Below are positions 25,051-33,591 of a DNA stretch of 36,471 bases, in pieces (positions within the stretch are counted from its first letter, which is position 1; each line of letters begins with the position of its first letter). Both the position numbers and the translations under genes were made by a program. The notes beneath the pieces are model-generated. The model saw only the letters and a program-made list of their open reading frames with translations. It was not told where the DNA came from and ran no database searches. Source of the DNA: DASYGT01 sp035999365 (lineage in GTDB: Bacteria; Actinomycetota; Actinomycetes; Mycobacteriales; Jatrophihabitantaceae); assembly GCA_035999365.1 (NCBI GenBank), contig DASYGT010000040.1:1-36471 (forward strand), read 5' to 3'.

Positions 25051-26507
25051 GCGAGGTCCGGGTCCGGTTCTGCCCGTCGCCCACCGGTAATCCGCATGTC
25101 GGGATGGCTCGTACCGCATTGTTCAACTGGGCCTTCGCGCGACACCACGGCGGCACGTTCGTGTTCCGTGTCGAGGACACCGACGCGGCGCGCGACACCG
25201 AGGAGTCCTACCAGCAGCTCGTCGACTCGCTGCACTGGATGGGCATGTCCTGGGACGAGGGCCCCGAGATCGGCGGACCTCATGCGCCGTACCGGCAGAG
25301 CGAGCGCCGTTCGATCTACGAGGACGTGATCGCGAGGCTGGTCACAGGCGGCCATGTCTACGAGTCGTACTCGACCCCGGAGGAGGTAGAGGCGCGCCAT
25401 CGTGCGGCGGGCCGCGATCCCAAGCTCGGCTACGACAATGCCGATCGTGATCTCACCGAGGCCCAGCGCGCCGCGTTCCGCGCCGATGGCCGCGATCCGG
25501 TGTTGCGTGTTCGCATGCCGGACGACGACGTCACGTGGACCGATCTCGTGCGAGGCGACGTGACGTTCGGGCGCGGCTCGGTGCCGGACTTCGTCGTCGT
25601 CCGCGGCAACGGCGATCCGCTCTACACGCTCGTGAATCCGGTCGACGACGCGCTGATGCGCATCACCCACGTCTTGCGCGGCGAGGACCTGTTGCCATCG
25701 ACCCCGCGCCAGATCGTGCTCTACCGCGCGCTGATCGAGATCGGCGTCACGGATTTCTTGCCGCAGTTCGGCCACCTGCCGTACGTGATGGGGCAGGGGA
25801 ACAAGAAGCTGTCCAAGCGCGATCCCGAGTCCAACCTGCTCGGCTACCGCGAGGCCGGCTACGTGCCGGAGGGGCTGGTGAACTATCTCGCCCTGCTCGG
25901 CTGGTCGATTGCCGACGACCGCGACGTGTTCACGCCGGAGGAGCTCGTCGCCAGGTTCGACATCGCCGACGTCAAGGCCAACCCGGCGCGGTTCGATGCG
26001 AAGAAGTGCGAGGCGATCAACGCGACGCACATCCGCATGCTGGCGCCTGACGACTTCGCAGACCGGCTCACCACGTACGTGCTGGCCGCCGGGTTGCCCG
26101 CACCGCAGCAGGTCATAGCCGAGGCCGCGCCACTCGTCCAGGAACGCGTGCAGACGCTGGTCGAAGGCGTCGCGATGGTCCGCTTCCTGCTGGTCGACGA
26201 TGCGGACTTCCGCATCGACGAGGCAGCAGCGGCGAAGCAGCTCGACGAATCGGGTCAGCAGACCCTTGCGGCGGCTGTCGCGGCGCTCAAGACGGTTGAC
26301 GGCTGGACTGCGCCGGCGATCGAGGAGGTGTTGCGCCGCAGCCTGGTCGAGGCGCTCGGCCTGAAGCCGCGCAATGCCTACGGCCCCCTGCGGGTCGCCC
26401 TCACCGGCAGCACCGTGTCGCCGCCGCTCTTCGAGTCGATGCAGATCCTGGGTCGCGAGCGCTCGATGGCGCGGCTACAGGCGCCGCTCGCCCAGTCGAG
26501 TAACTGA
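25047..26507 (+). CDS. gltX: Glutamyl-tRNA synthetase GltX
   Basis: GltX charges tRNA-Glu with glutamate. The 486-residue class I synthetase has the HIGH-type motif PSPTGNPHVG (10-19), FVFRVEDTDAARD, the KMSKS-type motif KLSKRD near 254-259, and a C-terminal anticodon-binding domain. Many actinobacteria lack glutaminyl-tRNA synthetase and also charge tRNA-Gln with Glu for GatCAB amidation. Whether this enzyme does so cannot be seen here, but both cognate tRNAs, Gln(CTG) and Glu(CTC), lie about 5 kb downstream. Its ATG overlaps the FAH-family stop. Confidence 0.96.
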   Translation: MSEVRVRFCPSPTGNPHVGMARTALFNWAFARHHGGTFVFRVEDTDAARDTEESYQQLVDSLHWMGMSWDEGPEIGGPHAPYRQSERRSIYEDVIARLVTGGHVYESYSTPEEVEARHRAAGRDPKLGYDNADRDLTEAQRAAFRADGRDPVLRVRMPDDDVTWTDLVRGDVTFGRGSVPDFVVVRGNGDPLYTLVNPVDDALMRITHVLRGEDLLPSTPRQIVLYRALIEIGVTDFLPQFGHLPYVMGQGNKKLSKRDPESNLLGYREAGYVPEGLVNYLALLGWSIADDRDVFTPEELVARFDIADVKANPARFDAKKCEAINATHIRMLAPDDFADRLTTYVLAAGLPAPQQVIAEAAPLVQERVQTLVEGVAMVRFLLVDDADFRIDEAAAAKQLDESGQQTLAAAVAALKTVDGWTAPAIEEVLRRSLVEALGLKPRNAYGPLRVALTGSTVSPPLFESMQILGRERSMARLQAPLAQSSN

Positions 26508-26546
26508 TACCGTCTGTCACGCATACCCGACGACGGAGGTCAGTGC

Positions 26547-27704
26547 GTGGCCGCATCGAGCCCAGCGCGAGCGCCCTGGAGCGACGACGACATCGAGGCC
26601 TTCCGCGATCTCGCGCGGACGTTCTTCGAGAAGGACTGCGCGCCGAACGAGCAGCGCTGGGGCGAGCAGCAGCACGTCGACCGTGACGTGTGGCGCAAGG
26701 CCGGCGATATCGGCCTGCTCTGCCCGTCCATCCCGACCGAGTACGGCGGCGGCGGCGGTACCTTCGCGCACGAGGCGGTCATCGCAGAGGAGCAGGTGCT
26801 CCGGATGGCGCCGAGCCTCGGCACGTCGGTGCACAGCACGATCGTCGCCCAGTACATCAACTCCTACGGCACCGAGGAGCAGAAGCGTCGGTGGTTGCCG
26901 AAGCTGTCGTCGGGTGAGCTGGTGGGTGCGATCGCCATGACCGAGCCGGGCACGGGTTCGGATCTGCAGAACGTCAAGACCAGGGCGATCAAAGAGGGTG
27001 ACGAGTACGTCATCGACGGTTCGAAGACCTTCATCACCAATGGGCTGCTTGCTGAGCTGGTGATCGTCGTCGCGAAGACCGACCCGGACAATGCGGCCTC
27101 GGGCATCTCGCTCGTCGTGGTCGAGACCGAGGGTCGCGACGGATTTGCCCGCGGGCGCGTGCTGAACAAGGTCGGCCAGCATGGCCAGGACACCGCGGAG
27201 TTGTTCTTCTCCGGCGTCCGGGTGCCGACATCGAACCTGATCGGCACCGAGGAGGGGCAGGGCTTCATCCAGCTGATGCAGCAGCTACCCCAAGAGCGGC
27301 TGATCATCGCTGTCATCGCGGCGGCGGCGATCGAGGCGGCTCTTGCCGAGACGATCCGCTACACGAAGGACCGCCAGGCGTTCGGCAAGCCGATCTTCGC
27401 GTTCCAGAACACCAAGTTCGTGCTGGCGGAGGCGGCCACGACCGCCAAGATCGCGCGCGTGTTCATTGATGACTGCATCCTGAAGCACCTGCGCGGCGAA
27501 TTGGACATTCCCACTGCCTCCATGGCCAAGTGGTGGTTGACCGACCAGCAGTGCAAGGTCGCAGACGAGTGCCTGCAGCTGTTCGGCGGTTACGGCTACA
27601 TGACCGAGTACCCGATCTCGAAGATGTTCACCGACTCGCGGGTGCAGAAGATCTACGGCGGCACCAACGAGATCATGAAAGAGATCATCAGTCGATTCCT
27701 CTGA
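26547..27704 (+). CDS. Acyl-CoA dehydrogenase, long-chain (LCAD) type
   Basis: The 385-residue flavoprotein catalyses alpha,beta-dehydrogenation of acyl-CoA. It shows the FAD signatures AIAMTEPGTGSDLQNVKT and DGSKTFITNG, then KVGQHGQDTAELFF, DRQAFGKPIFAFQNTKF and LQLFGGYGYMTEYP. The usual catalytic Glu of the medium-chain enzymes (YEGT) is Gly here in IYGGTNEIMKE. As in human LCAD and isovaleryl-CoA dehydrogenase, the base is instead expected in the helix with LPQERLII, Glu250. The start is GTG 26547 behind GGAGG (26535-26539). Chain-length specificity is inferred. It stands 39 bases after gltX and is followed by a large inverted repeat. Confidence 0.92.
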   Translation: MAASSPARAPWSDDDIEAFRDLARTFFEKDCAPNEQRWGEQQHVDRDVWRKAGDIGLLCPSIPTEYGGGGGTFAHEAVIAEEQVLRMAPSLGTSVHSTIVAQYINSYGTEEQKRRWLPKLSSGELVGAIAMTEPGTGSDLQNVKTRAIKEGDEYVIDGSKTFITNGLLAELVIVVAKTDPDNAASGISLVVVETEGRDGFARGRVLNKVGQHGQDTAELFFSGVRVPTSNLIGTEEGQGFIQLMQQLPQERLIIAVIAAAAIEAALAETIRYTKDRQAFGKPIFAFQNTKFVLAEAATTAKIARVFIDDCILKHLRGELDIPTASMAKWWLTDQQCKVADECLQLFGGYGYMTEYPISKMFTDSRVQKIYGGTNEIMKEIISRFL

Positions 27705-27728
27705 GCCTGCGAGGCGCGCCCACCCCAG

Positions 27729-27777
27729 GCTTTGGGGAGACTTAGCGTCGCCAGGCGGGGCGAACTCTCCCCAAAGC
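27729..27777. repeat. 12-bp perfect inverted repeat (hairpin or operator)
   Basis: GCTTTGGGGAGA (27729-27740) and TCTCCCCAAAGC (27766-27777) are exact reverse complements. Inside, TCGCC (27748-27752) can pair with GGCGA (27759-27763). It begins 25 bases after the acyl-CoA dehydrogenase stop. It has no T tract, so it is either a factor-dependent terminator, an RNA stabiliser or a regulator site for the downstream promoter. Confidence 0.6.
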
Positions 27778-27800
27778 GTTGCCGTGCCGCTTCGCAAAAC

Positions 27801-27813
27801 TGTAACGTGTTCT
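27801..27813. promoter_or_regulatory. KstR-like palindrome upstream of aldehyde dehydrogenase
   Basis: TGTAACGTGTTCT contains AAC-GT-GTT and fits the known KstR operator TnnAACnnGTTnnA at all but the final A (C here). A TTGCCG (27779-27784) and TGTAAC (27801-27806) pair, 16 bases apart, is a possible promoter that the site would block. The regulator is inferred; other TetR-family repressors use similar palindromes. Confidence 0.45.
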
Positions 27814-27852
27814 CATTCTGTCGATAGGACAGCCGAGAACAGGACGGTGCCC

Positions 27853-29367
27853 GTGACCGCTCAGCTCGCCTCCGACGCCCCAGCCGGCGTCGGCCAGACA
27901 TTCGACGTCACGAATCCGGCCAACGGCGAGATCGTGGGCACCTACCCCGTTCACACGGCCGACGACGTCGCCGAGCGGTTGGTCGCCGCGCGTGAGGCAC
28001 AGGTCTGGTGGGAGGCGCTGGGGTTCGACGGCCGCCGCAAGCGCATGCTGCGTTGGACGTCCTACCTCGCCAAGCGCGTCGATGAGATCTGCGATCTGTG
28101 CAACCGCGAAACGGCCAAGCCGAAGGGCGACGGACTCTTCGAGCTGCTGGCCGGCCTCGAGGAGGTGAAGTGGGCCGCGAACAACGCAGAGCGGGTTCTC
28201 AAGCAACGAAAGGTGAAGCCGGGTTTGGCGATGATCAACTTCGACGCTCGGGTGGCTTACCTCCCCCTTGGCGTCGCCGGGATCATCACACCGTGGAACG
28301 CGCCGCTCTACACCGTGTTCTGTGGCCTCGCCGATGCGCTGGGTGCCGGTAACGCCGCGATCGTGAAGCCGAGTGAGTACTCGGCCGCCACCGGTGTGTA
28401 TGCCGTCGAGTCGTTCTACGGCGCGAATCCTGACGCCCCGAAGGGACTCGTCTCATGGATCACCGGATTCGGTGACACCGGCTCGGCGCTGTGTCGCTCG
28501 GGCGTCGACAAGATCGCCTTCACCGGCTCCGTGCCCACGGGACGGCGGGTGATGCAGGCGTGCACCGAGAACCTCACGCCGGTGTTGCTGGAACTTGGTG
28601 GCAAGGACGCGACGATCATCGCGGAGGACGCTGACCTTGATGCCGCGGCGAAGGCGGTCGTCTGGGGGAGCATGTGGAATGCGGGCCAGGCGTGCGTCGG
28701 CGTCGAGCGCGTGTACGTGGCGCAGGCGGTTCGCGACGACTTCCTCGCCAAGGTGAAGGCGAACGCCGAGCAGGTCACCGTCGGCCAGAGCGAGACCGAC
28801 AGTTACGGGCCGATGACGCTGCCGTCGCAGATCGACATCATCCGCCGCCATGTCACCGACGCGCTCGACAAGGGTGCGACGGCACTCGTCGGTGGGCTCG
28901 AATCCATCCAGCCGCCCTACGTACACCCGATCGTGCTCGTCGATGTCCCCGAGGAGTCGTCGGCGGTGCAGGAGGAGACCTTCGGCCCGGTTGTCGTGAT
29001 CAATACGGTCAAGGACACCGACGAAGCGATTCGCCGTGCGAACGCGACGCGCTTCGGCCTCGGATCATCGGTGTTCTCGAAGGGCAACGGCCGGCGGATC
29101 GCCGAACGCATGCGCGCGGGCGGCACCACGATCAACTCGGTGCTCACCTTCGTAGGGATCCCGTCGATGCCGTTCGGCGGCGTCGGCGACAGCGGCTTCG
29201 GGCGGTTCCACGGCGACGATGGGCTGCGCGAGTTCACCCGCCCCAAGGCGACGACGCGCAAGAAGTTCAACATGGGCAAGGACATGCAGTCCTTCCCGCG
29301 CGATCCCGAGGCATACAAGATCGTCAGCAAGGTGCTGCGGCTGAAGTTCTCCCGCCGGATCAAGTGA
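27853..29367 (+). CDS. NAD(P)-dependent aldehyde dehydrogenase
   Basis: The 504-residue protein oxidises an aldehyde to the acid. Seen are the N-terminal TFDVTNPANGEIVGTYPV, GVAGIITPWNAPLY, AIVKPSEYSA, IAFTGSVPTGRRVM, the catalytic pair Glu247 (LLELGGKDATII) and Cys281 (NAGQACVGVERVY), and EETFGPVVVI. AGGA (27841-27844) is well spaced for GTG 27853; GTG 27847 is an alternative. It leads a likely three-gene unit with two short-chain dehydrogenases and lies behind a KstR-like site, suggesting alcohol/sterol or lipid-side-chain oxidation. The actual substrate is unknown. Confidence 0.92.
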   Translation: MTAQLASDAPAGVGQTFDVTNPANGEIVGTYPVHTADDVAERLVAAREAQVWWEALGFDGRRKRMLRWTSYLAKRVDEICDLCNRETAKPKGDGLFELLAGLEEVKWAANNAERVLKQRKVKPGLAMINFDARVAYLPLGVAGIITPWNAPLYTVFCGLADALGAGNAAIVKPSEYSAATGVYAVESFYGANPDAPKGLVSWITGFGDTGSALCRSGVDKIAFTGSVPTGRRVMQACTENLTPVLLELGGKDATIIAEDADLDAAAKAVVWGSMWNAGQACVGVERVYVAQAVRDDFLAKVKANAEQVTVGQSETDSYGPMTLPSQIDIIRRHVTDALDKGATALVGGLESIQPPYVHPIVLVDVPEESSAVQEETFGPVVVINTVKDTDEAIRRANATRFGLGSSVFSKGNGRRIAERMRAGGTTINSVLTFVGIPSMPFGGVGDSGFGRFHGDDGLREFTRPKATTRKKFNMGKDMQSFPRDPEAYKIVSKVLRLKFSRRIK

Positions 29368-29413
29368 ACGCAACCGGCCTCACCGACCAGACCGCTGCGA
29401 CGAGAGGTAGCCG

Positions 29414-30262
29414 ATGGCACGCAGGTCGCTGACAGGCACGGTCGTCGTGATCACGGGGGGCGCGAGAGGGATCGGACTGGCCACGGCGCACGCCCTCACG
29501 GCCGCAGGTGCACGCGTCGCGATCGGCGATCTTGACGGCGATCTCGCGCAACGCGCTGCCAAGGACGTCGGAGGCGAAGCGCTCGGGTTGCATCTGGACG
29601 TGACGGACCACCCCGGATTCACCGCCTTTCTCGACCAGGTCGAACGCGAGCTCGGACCGATCGACGTGCTGGTGAACAACGCCGGCATCATGCCGCTCGC
29701 GCTGCTCGACGAGGAATCGGACGAGACCACGGCCAAGCAGATCGCCATCAACCTGTCCGCGGTCATCCACGGGACGCGCGAGGCGATCCGCCGCATGAAG
29801 CCGCGCCACTCAGGGCACATCGTGAACATCGCGTCGGTGGCCGGCAAGGTGGGAACGGCGGGCGGCGCGACCTATTCGGCCACCAAGCACGGCGTCGTCG
29901 GGCTGTGCGAGGCGGTGCACTTCGAGCTGCGCGGCACCGGGGTGGAGATCTCCTGCGTGATGCCCACGATCGTGCGTACCGAGCTCGCCGCTGGCCTGAA
30001 GCAGACTCGGCTCAGTTCGCAGATCGGTCCGGAGCAGGTCGCGGACGCCATCGTCGCCGCGGTGCGCTCGCCGCGGCTGGAGGTGTGGGTGCCGCGCTAC
30101 CTCGGCACGCTGAGCAAGGTTGTGCGCGTACTGCCGCGTGGAGCGGGTGAGGCCATCATGCGAGTCGGCGGCTCGGATCGGCTGCTCGCCTCGGCAGCGC
30201 ACGCCCCCGAGCGGGCCGAGTACGAGCGCCGCGCCGCCGCCAGCGCCGGCGACGGAGGGTGA
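29414..30262 (+). CDS. Short-chain dehydrogenase/reductase (SDR), first of tandem pair
   Basis: The 282-residue classical SDR has the cofactor loop ITGGARGIGLATA (14-26), an Asp after beta-2 (IGDLDGDL) that favours NAD, NNAGIMPLALL, and the catalytic Ser-Tyr-Lys with YSATK (Tyr154, Lys158). The C-terminal extension RVGGSDRLLASAAHAPERAEYERR is typical of the mycobacterial-type SDRs that follow aldehyde dehydrogenases. A GAGAGG Shine-Dalgarno precedes ATG 29414, 46 bases after the aldehyde dehydrogenase. It is clearly paralogous to the next gene. The substrate is unknown. Confidence 0.9.
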   Translation: MARRSLTGTVVVITGGARGIGLATAHALTAAGARVAIGDLDGDLAQRAAKDVGGEALGLHLDVTDHPGFTAFLDQVERELGPIDVLVNNAGIMPLALLDEESDETTAKQIAINLSAVIHGTREAIRRMKPRHSGHIVNIASVAGKVGTAGGATYSATKHGVVGLCEAVHFELRGTGVEISCVMPTIVRTELAAGLKQTRLSSQIGPEQVADAIVAAVRSPRLEVWVPRYLGTLSKVVRVLPRGAGEAIMRVGGSDRLLASAAHAPERAEYERRAAASAGDGG

Positions 30263-30266
30263 GGCA

Positions 30267-31133
30267 ATGGCGAAGCAGGCTCGATCGTTGCGCGGCAAGA
30301 TCGTCGTCATCACGGGCGGGGCTCGAGGTATCGGGCGGGCGACTGCTACCGCACTGGCCGTCGAGGGCGCGCACGTCGTTATCGGCGACCTCGACGCCGA
30401 GCTGACCGCGCGGGCCGCGAAGGAGATCGGGCCCGATGTCGTCGGGGTACGCCTCGACGTCACCGACCATGCGGGCTTCACCGCCGCGCTCGACGAGATC
30501 GAGCGGGATATCGGCCCCATCGACATCCTGATCAACAACGCCGGAATAATGCCGGTCAGCATGTTCGAGGACGAGACACCCGAGTCGACAGCACGCCAGG
30601 TTGCAGTCAACTTTCTTGCGCCGCTGCACGGCACGCGCGATGCGATCGGCCGGATGAAGCCACGCCGACGCGGCCACATCGTGAACGTCGCGTCGATGGC
30701 GGGCGTCATACCGACACCGGGGGCGTCGACCTACAGCGCGACGAAGCACGCGGTCGTCGGGCTGACCGAGTCGGTGTCGTGGGAGCTGCGGGGCAGCGGA
30801 GTCGATATCAGCTGCGTATTGCCCGCTCTGGTCAACACCGAGCTGGCCGTCGGGATCCAGCGCACCCGGGCTTCGCGAACGATCGAGCCCGAGGTCGTCG
30901 CAACCGAGATCGTGAATGCCCTCAAGTGGCCCAAGCTGATGGTGTTCGCGCCGAAGTCGATGGCTGCAATCACGAAGTGGTCGGGCCTGCTCCCACGGGC
31001 GGTCGGCGACAAGATGATGACGGCCACCGGATCGGACCACCTGCTAGCCGACGCGATCACGACGGGGGAGCGGGCCGACTACGAGGCGCGCGTTGCTGCC
31101 AGCACTCCGGCCTCAGACCCGGCGCATCCTTGA
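30267..31133 (+). CDS. Short-chain dehydrogenase/reductase (SDR), second of tandem pair
   Basis: The 288-residue SDR is a paralogue of the preceding gene along its whole length, including the C-terminal extension (ATGSDHLLADAITTGERADYE). The cofactor loop is ITGGARGIGRATA, with IGDLDAEL, NNAGIMPVSMF, and catalytic YSATK (Tyr156, Lys160). The start ATG is four bases after the previous stop, with GGAGGGTGAGG upstream, so the two are co-translated. The differing substrate-loop segments suggest divergence after duplication, not redundancy. It is the last gene before the tRNAs. Confidence 0.9.
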   Translation: MAKQARSLRGKIVVITGGARGIGRATATALAVEGAHVVIGDLDAELTARAAKEIGPDVVGVRLDVTDHAGFTAALDEIERDIGPIDILINNAGIMPVSMFEDETPESTARQVAVNFLAPLHGTRDAIGRMKPRRRGHIVNVASMAGVIPTPGASTYSATKHAVVGLTESVSWELRGSGVDISCVLPALVNTELAVGIQRTRASRTIEPEVVATEIVNALKWPKLMVFAPKSMAAITKWSGLLPRAVGDKMMTATGSDHLLADAITTGERADYEARVAASTPASDPAHP

Positions 31134-31222
31134 GCCTCAGCCGCGCCGCATCCCTGCTCGGGAGTGACGCTTGAGCACGTAAATCTGGCGCCCGCGATTT
31201 CGGGCCGATCACCCTGGTCCGG

Positions 31223-31228
31223 TACAGT
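31223..31228 (+). promoter_or_regulatory. Possible -10 element of tRNA promoter
   Basis: TACAGT lies about 42 bases before tRNA-Gln. The -35 (TTCGGG at 31199-31204) is weak. A hairpin GGCCCGT/ACGGGCC (31237-31243/31256-31262) lies in the presumed 5' leader of the tRNA transcript. Confidence 0.3.
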
Positions 31229-31269
31229 CTTCTCGTGGCCCGTACGGTTGTCCGGACGGGCCGAACCCT

Positions 31270-31341
31270 TGGGGTATGGGGTAATTGGCAGCCCAACTGA
31301 TTCTGGTTCAGTTAGTCTAGGTTCGAGTCCTGGTACCCCAG
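31270..31341 (+). tRNA. tRNA-Gln(CTG)
   Basis: The cloverleaf is complete. Acceptor TGGGGTA (31270-31276) pairs with TACCCCA (31334-31340), with discriminator G. The anticodon arm ACTGA/TCAGT has loop TTCTGGT with anticodon CTG at 31303-31305, reading CAG. The T arm contains GGTTCGAGTCC. CCA is not encoded. Confidence 0.96.
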
Positions 31342-31361
31342 CGCAGTACGGAAGTTTCTGG

Positions 31362-31434
31362 GGCCCCGTCGTCTAGTGGCCCAGGACGCCGCCCTCTCAA
31401 GGCGGTAGCGCCGGTTCGAATCCGGTCGGGGCTA
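31362..31434 (+). tRNA. tRNA-Glu(CTC)
   Basis: Acceptor GGCCCCG (31362-31368) pairs with CGGGGCT (31427-31433), with a G1-U72 pair and discriminator A. The anticodon stem CCGCC/GGCGG has loop CTCTCAA with anticodon CTC at 31396-31398. The T arm CCGGTTCGAATCCGG is intact. It lies 20 bases after tRNA-Gln and is probably cotranscribed. CCA is not encoded. Confidence 0.96.
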
Positions 31435-31460
31435 CTCAGTCAGACGCAACAATGCTTCCG

Positions 31461-31497
31461 GGCGGCCGTACCGACCCGGATCCGGGTCTATCCGCCT
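31461..31497. repeat. 16-bp perfect palindrome after tRNA-Glu
   Basis: GACCCGGATCCGGGTC (31473-31488) is a perfect palindrome flanked by GGCGG (31461-31465) and CCGCC (near 31493-31497), which can extend the stem. It lies 39 bases after tRNA-Glu and may end the tRNA transcript, although there is no T tract. The rest of 31435-31692 shows no gene I can support. Confidence 0.5.
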
Positions 31498-31692
31498 GAT
31501 CAGAGCGCCCCTCTATACCTCGGCCAATTCTCCTCATGGGATGACGGTGTCTGCTCCTCATACGTCACGCCGATACAGCCCGGAACAACCCAAGCTGACG
31601 CTCGATCTGCGGCACCTCGGGTCGTACTGTGCCGTGACGCATGACCAGGTGGTGCGCGGGAATGGTTGAGTGGCCCGGTCTGTCCGGTGTGG

Positions 31693-32742
31693 TTATCGAG
31701 CGGTGAGGGGATTGCCCTGCAGATCGGTGACGACGCGGTTGCCCAGCGGTTGGTCGAGCCTGATGTCTACGGTGCGGTCGTAGCCAATCGCGGTACACAT
31801 CACCGGTCCCGAGGTCGCCTTCTGTGGGACGGCCTTGGCGTTGACGGCGATGACGGTTCGGCCTTGGTAGGCCTGCGCGCTGTAGTTTGCGCCGCATGGC
31901 CCCGAGCCGGGCTGCGCGCCGATGAAATGCAGTGTGACGGTGTGACGGTCGGTGCTGATTTGTACGTACTCCTGTTCGTTGCCGGGATAGATTCCGACGG
32001 GCCGGGGCCAGATCTCTGACGGGTCGACCGCGAGAACGTAGGCGGGGTCGTTCACGGTGGCCAGAGTGAACCGCCACGCCGGGAGGGTTTGGGTCCCGCG
32101 ATCGGTCGCGAACGCGGCACGGCCGAGGGTTGCACCCACGATGTCCAGGGCAGGTGGGGTCGGGCCGCCGATCACCTTGCCGGTCTGTGACGTGAGCGTG
32201 CTGACGGCGTCGAGGGCACTGATCAGCGGGTAGCCGTCCGATGAGGTGGGGCCTGTCGGCAAGGTGGTCGCGACCTGGAAGTGGCCGCCCAGGTAGGACA
32301 GCTTGGCGTCGCCGGCGGGAAAGCCAGACGCGGGGTCATCGATGGGGCTGCCTGTGAGCACGAGTGGTCGTCGGGAATCGTTGACCGGGAATCCTGCCCA
32401 CTTCTGCAGGACCGATGGCGGTGGGGTGATCGGTTGGGCCTTCGGCACGTGACTCGGATTACTAGACGCGACGGTAGTCCTGACTGTGCCTGTGGTCGGG
32501 CCGTCGCTCGCCGGCTTCGGGCTGTGCCGTGTTGCTGCGATCGCGACGGCTACAACGACGACCAGCGCACAGACCGAAGCCGTGACGGCCGCGAGGACCC
32601 AGCGCCGCGATCGAGGTCGGTCAGTTTCGACGATGTCGACGTCCGCCTCGACATCATCGCCGCTCACCGGCATTGGAGCGCGAGAGGGTGCGAGCTGTTC
32701 GAGCAACACTAGCGCTTCGCGCAGGTCGTCCTCGGTGATCAT
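31693..32742 (-). CDS. Membrane protein coupled to sigma factor, probable anti-sigma/sensor
   Basis: The 349-residue protein has a cytoplasmic N-terminus of about 47 residues (ITEDDLREALVLLEQLAPSR), one membrane helix (about 48-70), a Thr/Pro-rich spacer and an outside domain of about 240 residues. That domain holds just two cysteines (GSGPCGANYS and GPVMCTAIGY), which could form a disulfide. I see no catalytic motif. The ATG overlaps the stop of the sigma-factor gene (ATGA), the usual layout for a sigma/anti-sigma pair. The short N-terminal domain lacks a zinc-binding HxxxCxxC, so it is not a ZAS-type anti-sigma factor. Function is inferred from context. Confidence 0.75.
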   Translation of the reverse strand: MITEDDLREALVLLEQLAPSRAPMPVSGDDVEADVDIVETDRPRSRRWVLAAVTASVCALVVVVAVAIAATRHSPKPASDGPTTGTVRTTVASSNPSHVPKAQPITPPPSVLQKWAGFPVNDSRRPLVLTGSPIDDPASGFPAGDAKLSYLGGHFQVATTLPTGPTSSDGYPLISALDAVSTLTSQTGKVIGGPTPPALDIVGATLGRAAFATDRGTQTLPAWRFTLATVNDPAYVLAVDPSEIWPRPVGIYPGNEQEYVQISTDRHTVTLHFIGAQPGSGPCGANYSAQAYQGRTVIAVNAKAVPQKATSGPVMCTAIGYDRTVDIRLDQPLGNRVVTDLQGNPLTAR

Positions 32743-33251
32743 GGGTAGTCCCTTTCAGCCACCGGGAGTGCTCGTTCGCTTCCGTCGACGATGTGGACCC
32801 GAAGCGTCCGCAGGCCGCGCGCGATGTTGCTTCGTACAGCGCTCGTTCCGGTACCCGTCGCAGCCGCGATCTCGTCGTCGGCAAGACCCTCGTAATAACG
32901 CAGCACAATCGCGGCTCGCTGAGCACGCGGCAGCCGCGTGAGCTGAGACAACAACTCCACCCGCTCCGCGTGGCCAGTCGCATGATCCGGCGCGTTCGGC
33001 AACAACCCCTCCAGGTCGGCAACGAGGACATTGCGACCCCACTTGCGCCGCCACGACAAGTACTCATTCACCACCATCCGTCGCACATACGCATGCGGAT
33101 CATCGACAGCGCCGATCCGCTGCCACGCCGCAAACGCTCGCCCGAGCACCTCCTGCAACACCTCCTCGGCCAACCTTGTATCTCCGGTCAGGACAGCCGC
33201 GAAACGAAGGAGGGCACGCTCACGCAAGCGCATGTACTCCTCGAACGTCAT
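32739..33251 (-). CDS. SigE-family ECF-type RNA polymerase sigma factor
   Basis: The 170-residue protein has sigma region 2 (TFEEYMRLRERALLRFAAVL, GDTRLAEEVLQEVLGRAFAA, DDPHAYVRRMVVNEYLSWRR) and region 4 with a helix-turn-helix (LPRAQRAAIVLRYYEGLADD, EIAAATGTGTSAVRSNIARG). This is the actinobacterial SigE-family pattern of small ECF-like factors that direct polymerase to stress or surface-stress genes. GGAGGG precedes ATG 33251. It is coupled to the membrane protein downstream. The divergently placed secreted LAETG protein is a plausible target, but I found no clear ECF promoter. Confidence 0.9.
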   Translation of the reverse strand: MTFEEYMRLRERALLRFAAVLTGDTRLAEEVLQEVLGRAFAAWQRIGAVDDPHAYVRRMVVNEYLSWRRKWGRNVLVADLEGLLPNAPDHATGHAERVELLSQLTRLPRAQRAAIVLRYYEGLADDEIAAATGTGTSAVRSNIARGLRTLRVHIVDGSERALPVAERDYP

Positions 33252-33591
33252 CGGCCCTCCACCCGTCCCACTCCTTCAACGAGCCACACCCCGTTTCTGC
33301 TGCACCACCGAGACAGATCGCGATTCTGTAGAGGCAGGCGCCATGCCCTGCGGAGAGTGGTGCTCACTATCGACTCAACGGCACGAGCGGATGCCTCGCC
33401 GGGAAAGTCGCGCTGATGCCGGCACGACCGAGGAGTTGCGGTCTTGGTCTGGTGCGTCGAAAACGTACCGGCCGCCGACTGGGAGAGCCAGACCATTGCG
33501 ACATCACGATCACGCATCACTTCGAGGAGCTCGCAGCAAGAGCGTGAAGGCGGGTGTCAACTCTGCCAAAGGTCCAGTGTGGGAGGGCGTC
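33252..33591. other. 340-base divergent intergenic region
   Basis: This region separates the leftward sigma operon from the rightward LAETG protein gene. I see no supported gene or RNA. It ends with the Shine-Dalgarno GGGAGGG for the gene at 33592. No convincing promoter pair was recognised by eye, although promoters for both directions must lie here. Confidence 0.5.

Noticed and set aside
31565..31642. 25-codon leftward frame ending in ERQLGLFRAVSA
   Set aside because: It could be a transposase remnant, but it is too short, has no start signal and matches nothing I can name.
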